54,397 bases of DNA. Origin: JBEBSD01 sp040394475. Lineage in GTDB: Bacteria; Bacteroidota; Bacteroidia; Cytophagales; Spirosomataceae. The notes beneath the pieces are model-generated. The model was not told the origin of the DNA. It did no database searches and saw only the letters and a program-made list of their open reading frames with translations. The position numbers and the translations under genes are program-made. Location of the stretch: contig JBEBSD010000040.1 of NCBI GenBank assembly GCA_040394475.1, forward strand, positions 1 through 54,397, in the 5' to 3' direction. Every line of letters starts with the position of its first letter. Positions within the stretch are counted from its first letter, which is position 1. This document shows, one piece after another, positions 17,101-25,231 of the stretch.

Positions 17101-17979
17101 TCAGTTCCTCCCCAGCGCGGCCAGCATGGTCTCGCCGATTACGGCCGGTGATTCGGCGACATAAATGCCGTTTTCTTTCAGAATCCGGATCTTGGCTTCT
17201 GCCGTGTCCTCCGCGCCGCCGATAATTGCCCCGGCATGTCCCATACGGCGTCCTTTGGGAGCGGTAGCCCCTGCAATAAAGCCAACTACGGGTTTGGTGG
17301 TGCCGGAAGCTTTGATAAAACGGGCGGCTTCAGCCTCCATTCCTCCCCCGATTTCACCGATCATTACAATGGCTTCTGTTTCAGGGTCGTCAATGAGCAG
17401 TTCGACAGCCTCCTTGGTGGTGGTCCCGATAATAGGGTCGCCGCCGATACCAATGGCGGTTGTCTGGCCTAATCCGACCCGGGTCAGCTGATCCACGGCT
17501 TCATAGGTAAGCGTGCCCGATTTGGAAACCAGGCCGATGGTCCCTTTCTTAAAGATGAAGCCGGGCATGATCCCCACTTTACACTCCTCGGCAGTAATGA
17601 TTCCGGGACAGTTGGGGCCAATCAGACGGGTATTTCTTCCTGCTATGTATTCTTTGGCAATGGTCATATCTTTGACAGGAATTCCCTCGGTGATGCATAC
17701 AATCACCCGTACCCCTGCGTCAGCGGCTTCCATAATTGCATCGGCTGCAAATGCCGGGGGAACAAAAATAATAGAGACATCTGCTCCGGTTTCCCGGACT
17801 GCCTGTTCTACAGAGTTAAAGACCGGACGCTGCAAATGAGACTGTCCGCCCTTTCCGGGCGTAACACCTCCCACTACCTGTGTCCCGTATTCGATCATCT
17901 GACTTGCGTGAAAAGAACCTTCAGAGCCCGTAAAACCTTGTACAATAATTTTTGAATTTTTATTTACTAATACACTCAT
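17101..17979 (-). CDS. sucD: Succinate--CoA ligase alpha subunit
   Basis: SucD carries the CoA-binding and phosphohistidine part of succinyl-CoA synthetase, which makes ATP or GTP from succinyl-CoA in the TCA cycle. The 292-residue length is standard. Visible are the CoA-binding N-terminal part (VQGFTGSEGSFHASQMIEYGTQVVGGV), GPNCPGIITAEECKVGIMPG, and the active-site histidine in GRRMGHAGAI. The partner gene sucC is not in the window, so the two subunits are encoded apart in this genome. It is a single gene ended by the hairpin at 17022. Confidence 0.97.
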   Translation of the reverse strand: MSVLVNKNSKIIVQGFTGSEGSFHASQMIEYGTQVVGGVTPGKGGQSHLQRPVFNSVEQAVRETGADVSIIFVPPAFAADAIMEAADAGVRVIVCITEGIPVKDMTIAKEYIAGRNTRLIGPNCPGIITAEECKVGIMPGFIFKKGTIGLVSKSGTLTYEAVDQLTRVGLGQTTAIGIGGDPIIGTTTKEAVELLIDDPETEAIVMIGEIGGGMEAEAARFIKASGTTKPVVGFIAGATAPKGRRMGHAGAIIGGAEDTAEAKIRILKENGIYVAESPAVIGETMLAALGRN

Positions 17980-18097
17980 GAGCAGGAATCTGTTTTTTCG
18001 GTAAAAGTAGAACGAAATGGTTTAAGTAGCAAAATGTAAACGGGAATTTGTAACTTGCTTTTTTGGATTTTCACGATAGCCTGCGGAGGCGATTATC

Positions 18098-18697
18098 ATG
18101 CTTTTTATGCTTACCCATATTTTTTCTTCTTTTATTCTAAGTATCACTTCGGTATGGGTTGGGTTTAAATTTTTCGGAGTACAGCCACTTTACCGCAGGT
18201 GGCTCTGGGTATTGCTTATCGGGATTTTCGGGATCACGGCGCTTTCAGGACTGTTCTATTTCCTGGGAGCGGGGTGGGGCCGCCCGGTTCTGGATTTTTT
18301 TCGGGGGATAGAAATTACAGCCGGCTACCTTTTCCTGGTCGTGCTTTGCTGGGGACTGGTGTCGCTGACCGACCTGCAGCCCTGGTTGTTTATCGGGACG
18401 ATAGGTCTCGGAGGTGCACTTTTTTATTTTACGTGGGCCCCGGACTGGCGATTGTTGCACCCGGTGATCCAGTCGTTCTGCCTGATTGTGGCCATGTTGA
18501 TCGCAGTGTTCGGGATGGCCAGGAGGCAGCGGAGCGGGTTCTGGATGGTCCTGGCATTGATGTGCCTCGCATTTTCGTTGAAAACACAGCTGTTTGAAGG
18601 ATTCATGCACCCGGTGGATGCCACGCATTATCTCAAAGCGCTGGGGTTATATTGTACGGGAAGAGCTCTGCTGACGCAACATGAGCAGCTGTTGTAG
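18098..18697 (+). CDS. Hypothetical multi-pass membrane protein
   Basis: I do not recognise a family. The 199-residue protein is almost wholly hydrophobic with about six or seven membrane helices: residues 1-24, 33-55, 68-90, 95-112, 123-140, 146-165 and possibly 175-193. It contains no obvious catalytic motif; a few conserved-looking polar residues (W, H, D) lie in the loops. Possible starts are ATG 18098 or 18107. It diverges from sucD across a 118-base gap, and its 3' end runs into a heptad array and a hairpin repeat. Confidence 0.62.
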   Translation: MLFMLTHIFSSFILSITSVWVGFKFFGVQPLYRRWLWVLLIGIFGITALSGLFYFLGAGWGRPVLDFFRGIEITAGYLFLVVLCWGLVSLTDLQPWLFIGTIGLGGALFYFTWAPDWRLLHPVIQSFCLIVAMLIAVFGMARRQRSGFWMVLALMCLAFSLKTQLFEGFMHPVDATHYLKALGLYCTGRALLTQHEQLL

Positions 18698-18703
18698 GAG
18701 GTG

Positions 18704-18766
18704 TCGGAAATCGGCTATCAGCAGTCGGCTATCGGCTATTGGAAATCGGCTTTCAGAGATCAGCTG
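18704..18766. repeat. Heptad array, TCRGNNN family (9 units)
   Basis: Nine in-phase units such as TCGGAAA, TCGGCTA, TCAGCAG and TCGGCTT begin seven bases after the stop codon of the membrane protein. The consensus TYRGNNN is the same as in the large arrays at 46293-46658. Confidence 0.93.
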
Positions 18767-18784
18767 CGACAGGCGAATCCATCC

Positions 18785-18844
18785 ATGGTCTGTGTCCCAC
18801 AGACCATTTTGGATGCCAGCCGGACCATTTTGGATACCAGCCGG
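18785..18844. repeat. Second hairpin-repeat locus
   Basis: The 23-base hairpin ATGGTCTGTG-TCC-CACAGACCAT at 18785-18807 is identical to the first copy of the 7244 array. It is followed by two tandem 21-bp units (18803-18823 and 18824-18844, one mismatch) beginning ACCATTTTGGAT, which match the spacer at 7262-7282. As at 7244, it lies between convergent genes. The rest of the gap, 18845-18928, shows nothing further. Confidence 0.92.
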
Positions 18845-18928
18845 ACCTGCGCCGCCCAGCCAGTAAGCGCATCGCCTGAGAAAACCAGTCCCCGCACCTC
18901 CGGCCTCTTAAACCCCGCTAGGCACCCG

Positions 18929-20047
18929 CTACCCCCCTGCCTTCGCTTCCCGGATCAGAAACTGGTATTGTGCATGTTCCAGGCATTTTTTATAAAGAGT
19001 CCGGGCCGCTTTTTTGTTTCCCGTTCTAAGGGAAATGCGGGCGAGCCCGGCATAGGCCATCGCATGATACTCCCGCGTATACTGGGGGTCAGGGCGCGCG
19101 CCCAATGCCTGCCGGTAGTATCGTTCTGCGGCAGTGTCGTCGTTGGCGTGCTCGGAGAGGATACCCCGGAAGCACTGATAAGCGCTGAGATAAAAGTCAT
19201 CGGCATAGCGGCCGAACAGCGTGTTTTCTGTGGCTGCTTCTTTATAGCGCGCATTGAACAACAGGGTTTCAATATAGCGCATGTGAAAAACCGGGTTGGC
19301 AGGATATTGTTTTCGGAGCCTGGTCGTGTAGGCCAGGGCTTTGTCGGGCCTGGATTCCTGCTCCATATAGATATGTGCCAGGTAAAAACAGGCCTCTGCC
19401 TGGGTAATGACGCCTTTCCGGGTACCGGCTTCCAGTTGCTGAAGGCCCGTGGCTTTGTTGCCGTTTTTAAAAAATACCATCAGCGGTTTGACCAGCGGCG
19501 TTGTTTCGGGATAAGCAATCACGTAGTAATTATACATGCCGGAAGGGAAAAGGAAATCGGGGTTTACCGCTGTCAGTTTCATGCCCTCCAGGAGGGATTT
19601 ATAGGCTTTCCGGGCTTCTCCAACCGCTTTGAAGTAGTCACTCTGGTAGTTGTAGAGAATAGCCAGATAGCCGTGAGAAGCCATGGTGAAAAATACCGCT
19701 TCCGGGTCGGTACTGTTTGCTCCGTACTGGCGCTCCGTCGCCTGGAGGCATTCATTCAGCAGCTTCCGGTATTCCGGGATGTGCCCGGGCTTTTCATGCA
19801 GCGGAAGGTATTGCCAGTACATCTGAAAGGCTTTTAGCAAATAGGTGACCGGGTGGCTGGGATACCGGGCCCGGATACGGGCCGCCTCGGCTTCTGCTTC
19901 GGTGAATTCGAAATTGTAAATATGGTGGATACCTGAACGCACCCACTGCATTCCTTCTTTATCTTCCAGCAACTGGGCTTTCGGGAAGGAAAAAATAAAG
20001 CATAACAGGAAGGTGAAAAGGGCAACGCGTAAGGGGGGGGCAGGCAT
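18929..20047 (-). CDS. Exported tetratricopeptide-repeat protein
   Basis: The 372-residue protein starts MPAPPLRVALFTFLLCFIFSFPKAQ, a clear signal peptide. The mature part is all helical with several TPR-like pairs, such as AVFFTMASHGYLAILYNYQSDYFKAVGEARKAYKSL, ACFYLAHIYMEQESRPDKALAY and AYAGLARISLRTGNKKAARTLYKKCLEHA. TPR proteins act as protein-binding scaffolds; the partner is unknown. The frame stays open for 66 codons upstream, but that part translates the heptad repeat at 20054-20095 and more non-coding sequence, so ATG 20047 is chosen. It is divergent from the M16 peptidase gene. Confidence 0.75.
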   Translation of the reverse strand: MPAPPLRVALFTFLLCFIFSFPKAQLLEDKEGMQWVRSGIHHIYNFEFTEAEAEAARIRARYPSHPVTYLLKAFQMYWQYLPLHEKPGHIPEYRKLLNECLQATERQYGANSTDPEAVFFTMASHGYLAILYNYQSDYFKAVGEARKAYKSLLEGMKLTAVNPDFLFPSGMYNYYVIAYPETTPLVKPLMVFFKNGNKATGLQQLEAGTRKGVITQAEACFYLAHIYMEQESRPDKALAYTTRLRKQYPANPVFHMRYIETLLFNARYKEAATENTLFGRYADDFYLSAYQCFRGILSEHANDDTAAERYYRQALGARPDPQYTREYHAMAYAGLARISLRTGNKKAARTLYKKCLEHAQYQFLIREAKAGG

Positions 20048-20053
20048 TGGGTT

Positions 20054-20095
20054 GGAGTTGGGGAATGAGCAATGGGGAATAGGCAATGGGAGGTA
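20054..20095. repeat. Heptad array at the TPR gene start
   Basis: Six in-phase seven-base units (GGAGTTG, GGGAATG, AGCAATG, GGGAATA, GGCAATG, GGAGGTA) lie seven bases upstream of the TPR gene start codon, where they would form its leader. The units resemble the GGNANTA family. Confidence 0.75.
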
Positions 20096-20130
20096 ATAGC
20101 TGATTTGCAGGTGAAAATGTACGAATTTCA

Positions 20131-20162
20131 TTGGGCGGATTGGCAGACAACGGTTAGCTTTG
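20131..20162 (+). promoter_or_regulatory. Promoter for the M16 peptidase gene
   Basis: TTG at 20131-20133 is followed after 21 bases by TAGCTTTG at 20155-20162, an exact TAnnTTTG match. Both elements and spacing fit the Bacteroidota primary sigma factor. The implied leader before ATG 20330 is about 160 bases and holds no gene. Confidence 0.52.
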
Positions 20163-20329
20163 CCGCTAACATTTTTTAAGAAACATCTTTTAGTATTATG
20201 GAATTTGTAACGAATTGATTTCCAGTGTCTAATTTGTCTTCCCATTCATGTGTAATCATCCCGTTTTCCGTTGCTCATTCTCTATTGCGTTAAAACCTTA
20301 CTAATATACCAAACTCTTCGGGATTTAAT

Positions 20330-21577
20330 ATGATCGGATTTCAGGAATTCAGACTGTCCAACGGGCTTCAGGTATATGTGCATGAAGACCCCACCACGCC
20401 GATGGCAGTGGTCAATCTCACCTATAACGTTGGCTCCCGGGACGAAAGTGAGCATTACACCGGATTTGCCCATCTTTTTGAACATTTGATGTTTGGGGGC
20501 TCCCGGAATATTCCGTCGTACGATGAACCCGTTCAGAATGTCGGTGGAGAGAATAATGCCTTTACCTCGCCGGATATTACCAATTATTATATAACGCTCC
20601 CGGCGCCGAATATCGAAACGGCCCTCTGGCTGGAATCTGACCGGATGCTGGGGCTTTCGTTTGACCCGGGGGTGCTGGAGGTGCAGCAAAAGGTGGTCAT
20701 TGAAGAATACAAGCAGCGTTACCTCAATCAGCCCTACGGTGATATCTGGTTAAAAACATTGCCGTTATCGTATCGGGAGCATCCCTATCGCTGGGCAACG
20801 ATCGGAAAAGACATTGCGCATATTGAGAATGCCACGATGGAGCAGGTCATCGCATTTTATGAGCAATTTTATTGTCCGGACAATGCTGTGCTGGTCGTCG
20901 GCGGCGGCGTCCGGTTCAATGAGGTGCGGAAGCTGGTGGAAAAATGGTTCGGGGAAATCCCGCCGGGACCTGGCTATGTCCGGAATCTCCCTGTCGAGGC
21001 GCGGCAGGAAGCTCCGCGGCTGGAGACTGCCTCCGCGGCCGTACCGCTGGATGCGCTTGTTAAAACCTGGCACATGCCGGGGCGTTACGATGCCGGCTTT
21101 TTTGACGGTGATTTGCTAAGTGATCTGCTGGGAAGAGGGAAATCGTCGCGGCTCTATCACCAACTGTTGAAGAAAGAAGGGCTGTTCAATTCAATCCAGT
21201 CCAGTATTACGTCGTCGCTGGATCCGGGATTGCTGATCGTCAGGGGTTTCCTGAATCCGGGTGTGAGCCTGGAAGAGGCAGATGCTGCCATAGAAGCGGT
21301 AATGGCCGCTGTAGTGACCTCGGGGGTTACGGAAGCGGAGTTGGTAAAAGTGAAGAATCAATCCGAATCAACGCTCGTGTTTTCGGAGGTGGATTTATTG
21401 AACCGGGCCATGAACCTGGGCTATGCGGCCAATGCCGGGAATGCGGAATGGGTCAACGCGGATGCCGCGCTGATGCGGGCGGTAACCACGGATTCAATCC
21501 ATGAGGCTGCCCGGGAAATACTGCGTCCGGAAAATTGTTCGACCCTGTATTACCGGAAAGAAGCGGCAGGAGCCTAG
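20330..21577 (+). CDS. M16 family zinc metallopeptidase
   Basis: The 415-residue protein has the inverted zinc motif HLFEH (residues 48-52), with the third ligand expected in the downstream VVIEEYKQR, so the catalytic site looks intact. The N-terminal half is the active M16 domain; the second half is the M16_C domain with a GRGKSSRLYHQLLKKEG segment typical of the pitrilysin/processing peptidase group. No signal peptide is seen, so it may act in the cytoplasm, or be exported by another route. In many Bacteroidota two M16 genes (active and inactive) are adjacent; only one is present here. Its stop codon overlaps that of the convergent cytochrome gene. Confidence 0.92.
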   Translation: MIGFQEFRLSNGLQVYVHEDPTTPMAVVNLTYNVGSRDESEHYTGFAHLFEHLMFGGSRNIPSYDEPVQNVGGENNAFTSPDITNYYITLPAPNIETALWLESDRMLGLSFDPGVLEVQQKVVIEEYKQRYLNQPYGDIWLKTLPLSYREHPYRWATIGKDIAHIENATMEQVIAFYEQFYCPDNAVLVVGGGVRFNEVRKLVEKWFGEIPPGPGYVRNLPVEARQEAPRLETASAAVPLDALVKTWHMPGRYDAGFFDGDLLSDLLGRGKSSRLYHQLLKKEGLFNSIQSSITSSLDPGLLIVRGFLNPGVSLEEADAAIEAVMAAVVTSGVTEAELVKVKNQSESTLVFSEVDLLNRAMNLGYAANAGNAEWVNADAALMRAVTTDSIHEAAREILRPENCSTLYYRKEAAGA

Positions 21578-21960
21578 GGCAACCGGTACCATTCGATAGG
21601 TCCCACGGGCTTGCGCCTTGAGACCCGAGTAGTGGGAGCATAGTATTTTTCCAGGTAATCAAGGATCGGATCTTCTGTTTCGCCCAGGTCCCATAAATTC
21701 TGTGTGGCCTGCATCCATCTGATTTTCTGCTTCCACCCGTCCCGCGTAAACCGGTTGTTCAGGATGAGCTGGGACGAATGGCAAACCGTGGCGCACTGGG
21801 CCTTGACCAGGTAGTGGACCTCGTTTTCCACCAGGCCGGTCTCGGGATTAAGAAGCAGGGTATCGGCGCGGGGACCACCCGCTGCGGAAGGTGCGGGGGT
21901 GTCGGGCAGAACGGCAAGGCCCCCCGTCAGGCTGATCAGGATTAAAAGCGGTTTCCACAT
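21574..21960 (-). CDS. SorB-like mono-heme cytochrome c, CX3CH motif
   Basis: The 128-residue protein has a signal peptide and one heme-type motif, CATVCH (Cys56, Cys60, His61), followed by SSQLILNNRFTRDGWKQKIRWMQ and a C-terminal ILDYLEKYY. This pattern matches the small cytochrome subunit of sulfite dehydrogenases. The spacing is C-x3-C-H instead of the standard C-x2-C-H. The gene is two bases downstream of the sulfite oxidase-like gene, so the protein is probably its electron acceptor. Its stop codon shares the tetranucleotide CTAG with the stop of the M16 gene on the other strand. Confidence 0.72.
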   Translation of the reverse strand: MWKPLLILISLTGGLAVLPDTPAPSAAGGPRADTLLLNPETGLVENEVHYLVKAQCATVCHSSQLILNNRFTRDGWKQKIRWMQATQNLWDLGETEDPILDYLEKYYAPTTRVSRRKPVGPIEWYRLP

Positions 21961-21962
21961 AC

Positions 21963-23183
21963 TTATTCGGCCTTTACCGCGATTCGTTCACAGGCATTGT
22001 TCAGGTAGCCGCCGGGATTCCAGGCGGGTGTCAGCATGGGCTGGCTAACCCCTTTTTCATCGGTGGCCCGTACCCAGACTTCGTAGTAGCCTTTTACCGG
22101 AAAATTCAAACGGGCCTTCCAGTGTTGCCAGGCCAACGGGTTGACGGGTTCCGTAAGCTCACAGGGCTGCCAGGTCGCGCCAAAGTCGATGGAGAGGTGT
22201 ACTTCCTTTACTTTCCGGTCGCCTGCCCAGGCGTGTCCCCGGAGTGACAGCGGTTCCTGCCGGTTAAAAATCGCCCCGCTTTTGGGGTAGGTGATCAGCG
22301 ATTTGACGGGCATGGATTCGATAATCCGGTAATTGTCGTCTGTTACGGGTACTTCTACGCCCGGAATGCCGGGCTCTTTCGGGATTTTATAACTGTGCCC
22401 GTCCATTTTGGCGCCGTCATGCACCTTGTTCCGGATAGCGATGGTATGCAGCCACTTCCCCGAGACAGAAGCCGGCCATCCCCCGATGACGAGGCGTAAC
22501 GGAAATCCATGGAATTCCGGAATGGGTTGCCCGTTGACAGCCCAGGCCACCAGTGTTTGGTCTTCCAACGCTTTGCGGATAGGTACACCGCGGGAAATGG
22601 ACGATTTGTCTGCGTCCCGGCTGAGGTGGAGATCTTTCCCGTAGTAACCGATATAGACGGCGTCATCCTTAATCCCTGCGTCCTGCAGGATATCTTTCAA
22701 CCGTACGCCCGTCCAGCGGGCGCAATGGACGGCGCCTTGCCCCCATGGATTTCCGGATCCCGGGGGATCGTATCCCGAACGGCCGTTCCCCCCGCACTCC
22801 AGTACGAGTTGATAGGTGTGTTCCCGGAATTTCATCCGAAGGTCATCCAGGGTATAGGTTCTGACCGTTTTAGCCGATTCCCCGTTGATGGTAAGGGTCC
22901 AGCCGGCCGTGTCGACCTTTTCGGGGATCAGGCCGTTATTGCGGATAAACATGTTACTGACCGGTGTCACTTCATCGTCCAGCAGGTGTACGGGCGTTTC
23001 GACGTTCCAGGGGCGGTCGCCCAGGACTAGCATGTCTTTATGTTTTCCTTTCAGGGCATCTTGTTCTCCAAAGGGAAGTGGAACATAGCCTGCGGGAGCA
23101 TTTTGCCCGAATACATAGGAAGAAAGCAGGTCGCCGGCCAGTGTGGCCGCAATCGTTTTTTTGAAAAATCCTCTCCGTTTCAT
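21963..23183 (-). CDS. Molybdopterin sulfite oxidase/dehydrogenase (SorA-like)
   Basis: The enzyme would oxidise sulfite to sulfate in the periplasm. The 406-residue protein starts MKRRGFFKK followed by a hydrophobic stretch, a Tat-type signal that fits export of a folded molybdoenzyme. The molybdenum-ligand cysteine is Cys130 in VLECGGNGR. The oxidoreductase molybdopterin domain continues through VHCARWTGVRLKDIL and EFHGFPLRLVIGGW. The C-terminal part is the Mo-co dimerisation domain (VKEVHLSIDFGATWQPCEL). It is followed directly by the SorB-like cytochrome, so the pair resembles SorAB. Other sulfur compounds as substrate cannot be excluded. Confidence 0.88.
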   Translation of the reverse strand: MKRRGFFKKTIAATLAGDLLSSYVFGQNAPAGYVPLPFGEQDALKGKHKDMLVLGDRPWNVETPVHLLDDEVTPVSNMFIRNNGLIPEKVDTAGWTLTINGESAKTVRTYTLDDLRMKFREHTYQLVLECGGNGRSGYDPPGSGNPWGQGAVHCARWTGVRLKDILQDAGIKDDAVYIGYYGKDLHLSRDADKSSISRGVPIRKALEDQTLVAWAVNGQPIPEFHGFPLRLVIGGWPASVSGKWLHTIAIRNKVHDGAKMDGHSYKIPKEPGIPGVEVPVTDDNYRIIESMPVKSLITYPKSGAIFNRQEPLSLRGHAWAGDRKVKEVHLSIDFGATWQPCELTEPVNPLAWQHWKARLNFPVKGYYEVWVRATDEKGVSQPMLTPAWNPGGYLNNACERIAVKAE

Positions 23184-23226
23184 AACTCAACCGATTCAGG
23201 GAGTACCGTGTGCTGATATCGGGTTT

Positions 23227-23234
23227 CAAATGTA
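23227..23234 (-). promoter_or_regulatory. Possible -7 box before sorA-like gene
   Basis: The minus strand reads TACATTTG, an exact TAnnTTTG match, about 44 bases before the start codon. No convincing TTG lies at the right distance upstream. Confidence 0.38.
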
Positions 23235-23321
23235 TAAAAATAACCGGGAAAACTCCTAACATAATGGCAATATCGGCCTGTAACCACTGTAGGGCTTCCC
23301 TAAAGGTGCTAATGTCAGGTC

Positions 23322-24794
23322 ATGCACACAATGCCGGGTTGCGAACTGTATGTGCCGTGGAGCGTTTTTGGAAATGCCACTAAAAACTGGAAGTATCATC
23401 ATGATTTCTACATTGAAAAACAGGTCAGTAAAAAACAGGTAGTATCACTCCGAAATACGATAGCCTTAAATAGCGGGGCGGCAGATAATTTAAGTGATCA
23501 GGGAACGCTCATCTATCACCCGGAAATGGTAGCGACAGCGTTGTGGAAAAACAGATTGACCGATAATAAAAGCACCCAAATGCTGCTAAATGGATACTAT
23601 GGGAATGAATTATCGGACAAACTTAGTTTCGATGTGAATATGACCTTTGCCGACAATGGTGTGAAGCCCGTTGATCGGCTCTTTATTAACCGGAACAATA
23701 CCGGTGTCATCCGAACCGCGCAATTTGAAAATAGTTTTGAACATCGGTACCAGGATTATACAGCAGAGATAGAATTATATTGGAAACCAAAGGAGAAAAT
23801 AGCAGTTACTTTCGGTACAGCCTACCAGCTGAAGGCTAATCATTTTGATTTCCCGGGTAGCCATCAATCGTTCAGCAATGCACAGGGCTATTGGTTGCCC
23901 AGCCTGACGGTTCGCTATAAAGATTTCACGATCAGTTGGTCCGAAAAGGTGGAATCCGCCGCAACGGAGGGTATCCAGGTGCAGACAGATCAGTCGGAAC
24001 CCTTGTATACCCGGCTGCAGTCATTCGTTACGGATAACATTGTCACCCGGCACGCCAGAATAGAGTATCGTAAATACCAGCAAAAATATCAGTTTTCAGC
24101 TTTTTTAACGATTGATAACAAAGATAGAAGTATCGGATATCAAAATTGGAGAAACACGGATACAGGGCACGAAACATCGCAAACGTATCAAAGCGGACCT
24201 GTTACCAATTATAATGGATCCGTCATGTTCCGATACCATTTTGAGAAAAAAGGGAAATGGACGTATTATACCTCTTCCGATGTCAATAGCTATACCTTTC
24301 AATACTATCGGGTCTTGAATGATAACCACAACAAGGTAACCGTCTTGGGGACCTTCTTTACGCAGGAATTCTCCCTTAACTGGAATAATCTGGTCGGGAT
24401 CGTTCCCAAATACGAACTTAGATGGAACCGGAATTTGAATACCATTCAAAATAACAGTGATTTTTCCGAAGCCACTTACAAGACCCATAGTGTTGGAATC
24501 GGCCTGAATATCAATCCCGTCAAGCGGTTCTCGATGGAAACAAGCTATACCCTCGAAAACAGAGCCAGTGGCCTGCGGGAAAGGCAAAACTACCACATCC
24601 TGAATACATCGCTTTACTATACGTTAAAGAATAATTCGCAACTCAAGTTGACAGGATTTGATATGCTGAACCAGAACAATAATAATTATTGGAATACCAA
24701 CAGCAATAATGTATCATATAGTACGTCTAATACGCTGAAGCAATATTTTTTACTTGGTTACATCTACAAATTTAAAAGTGTCAAACAGCAGTAA
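23322..24794 (+). pseudogene. 5'-truncated TonB-receptor-like outer-membrane barrel
   Basis: The 490-residue frame matches the C-terminal half of the large outer-membrane beta-barrel family (OMP_b-brl_3 type). Alternating strands run through SLRNTIALNSGAADNLSDQG and end in a typical closing region (LKLTGFDMLNQNNN, then TLKQYFLLGYIYKF). Family members are about 900 residues with a signal peptide, a carboxypeptidase-like domain and a plug. All of these are missing, and a TAA closes the frame 12 bases upstream of the ATG. The first 15-20 residues do not look like the family, so the break is probably near 23370. The region is more AT-rich than its neighbours. Most likely a remnant; a short expressed barrel is less likely. 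Confidence 0.6.
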
Positions 24795-25140
24795 CTGACC
24801 ACTAATGCTGTGCATCACTCAGAAGTCGGCTTACCTTCCAAACCGTGTTTTTTTTGTTCAAAAATTGCCTGGTACACTAGCGCAAACAGCCTGCCAAACG
24901 TCGCCCGAATGGCGCTTTCCCGGGGCATCTGCTCCTACCTGTCTGGGACCGGGTCACGTTGACTGTCAAATCGCGTCAGCGTATCCCACGAGCAAACCGC
25001 ATTCCTTACGCAGGTCCGAGACCTGCTTTCACCCTCCCATCGTCAGGAGGCGAGGGAGAGCATTGGCAGGTCAGCATCTCAGATAGCCCAACTCATAACT
25101 CATAACTCATAATTCATAACTCCTAACTCAAGATCAAACC
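24795..25140. other. Gap with palindromes and heptads
   Basis: No convincing gene is seen; the open frame at 24805-25086 matches nothing I recognise. A 7-bp hairpin GCAGGTC-CGA-GACCTGC (25010-25026) is followed by TTTC and could be a weak + strand terminator. A second small inverted repeat of CCTCC and GGAGG follows near 25040. The end of the gap is a heptad array. Confidence 0.5.
25090..25131. repeat. Heptad array, AACTCAT family (6 units)
   Basis: Six in-phase units: AACTCAT three times, then AATTCAT, AACTCCT and AACTCAA. It lies about 100 bases upstream of the PVC-type lipoprotein gene, just before its -7 box. Confidence 0.92.
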
Positions 25141-25148
25141 CATCTTTG
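25141..25148 (+). promoter_or_regulatory. Possible -7 box CATCTTTG
   Basis: CATCTTTG differs from TAnnTTTG at the first base. It overlaps the GTG at 25148 that begins the longest open frame, and so supports the downstream ATG 25232 as the true start, with a leader of about 75 bases. Confidence 0.38.
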
Positions 25149-25231
25149 TGATTTTATTGTTTTTTACCAGTACTTTTACTGCTTTAAAAGCTATCGGTTA
25201 CGTAATATATTGTATAGGGACAAAAAATTGT

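Noticed and set aside
24805..25086. 93-residue open frame in the gap after the truncated receptor
   Set aside because: No similarity recognised, low-complexity Cys/Pro/Arg-rich product and no ribosome-binding context.
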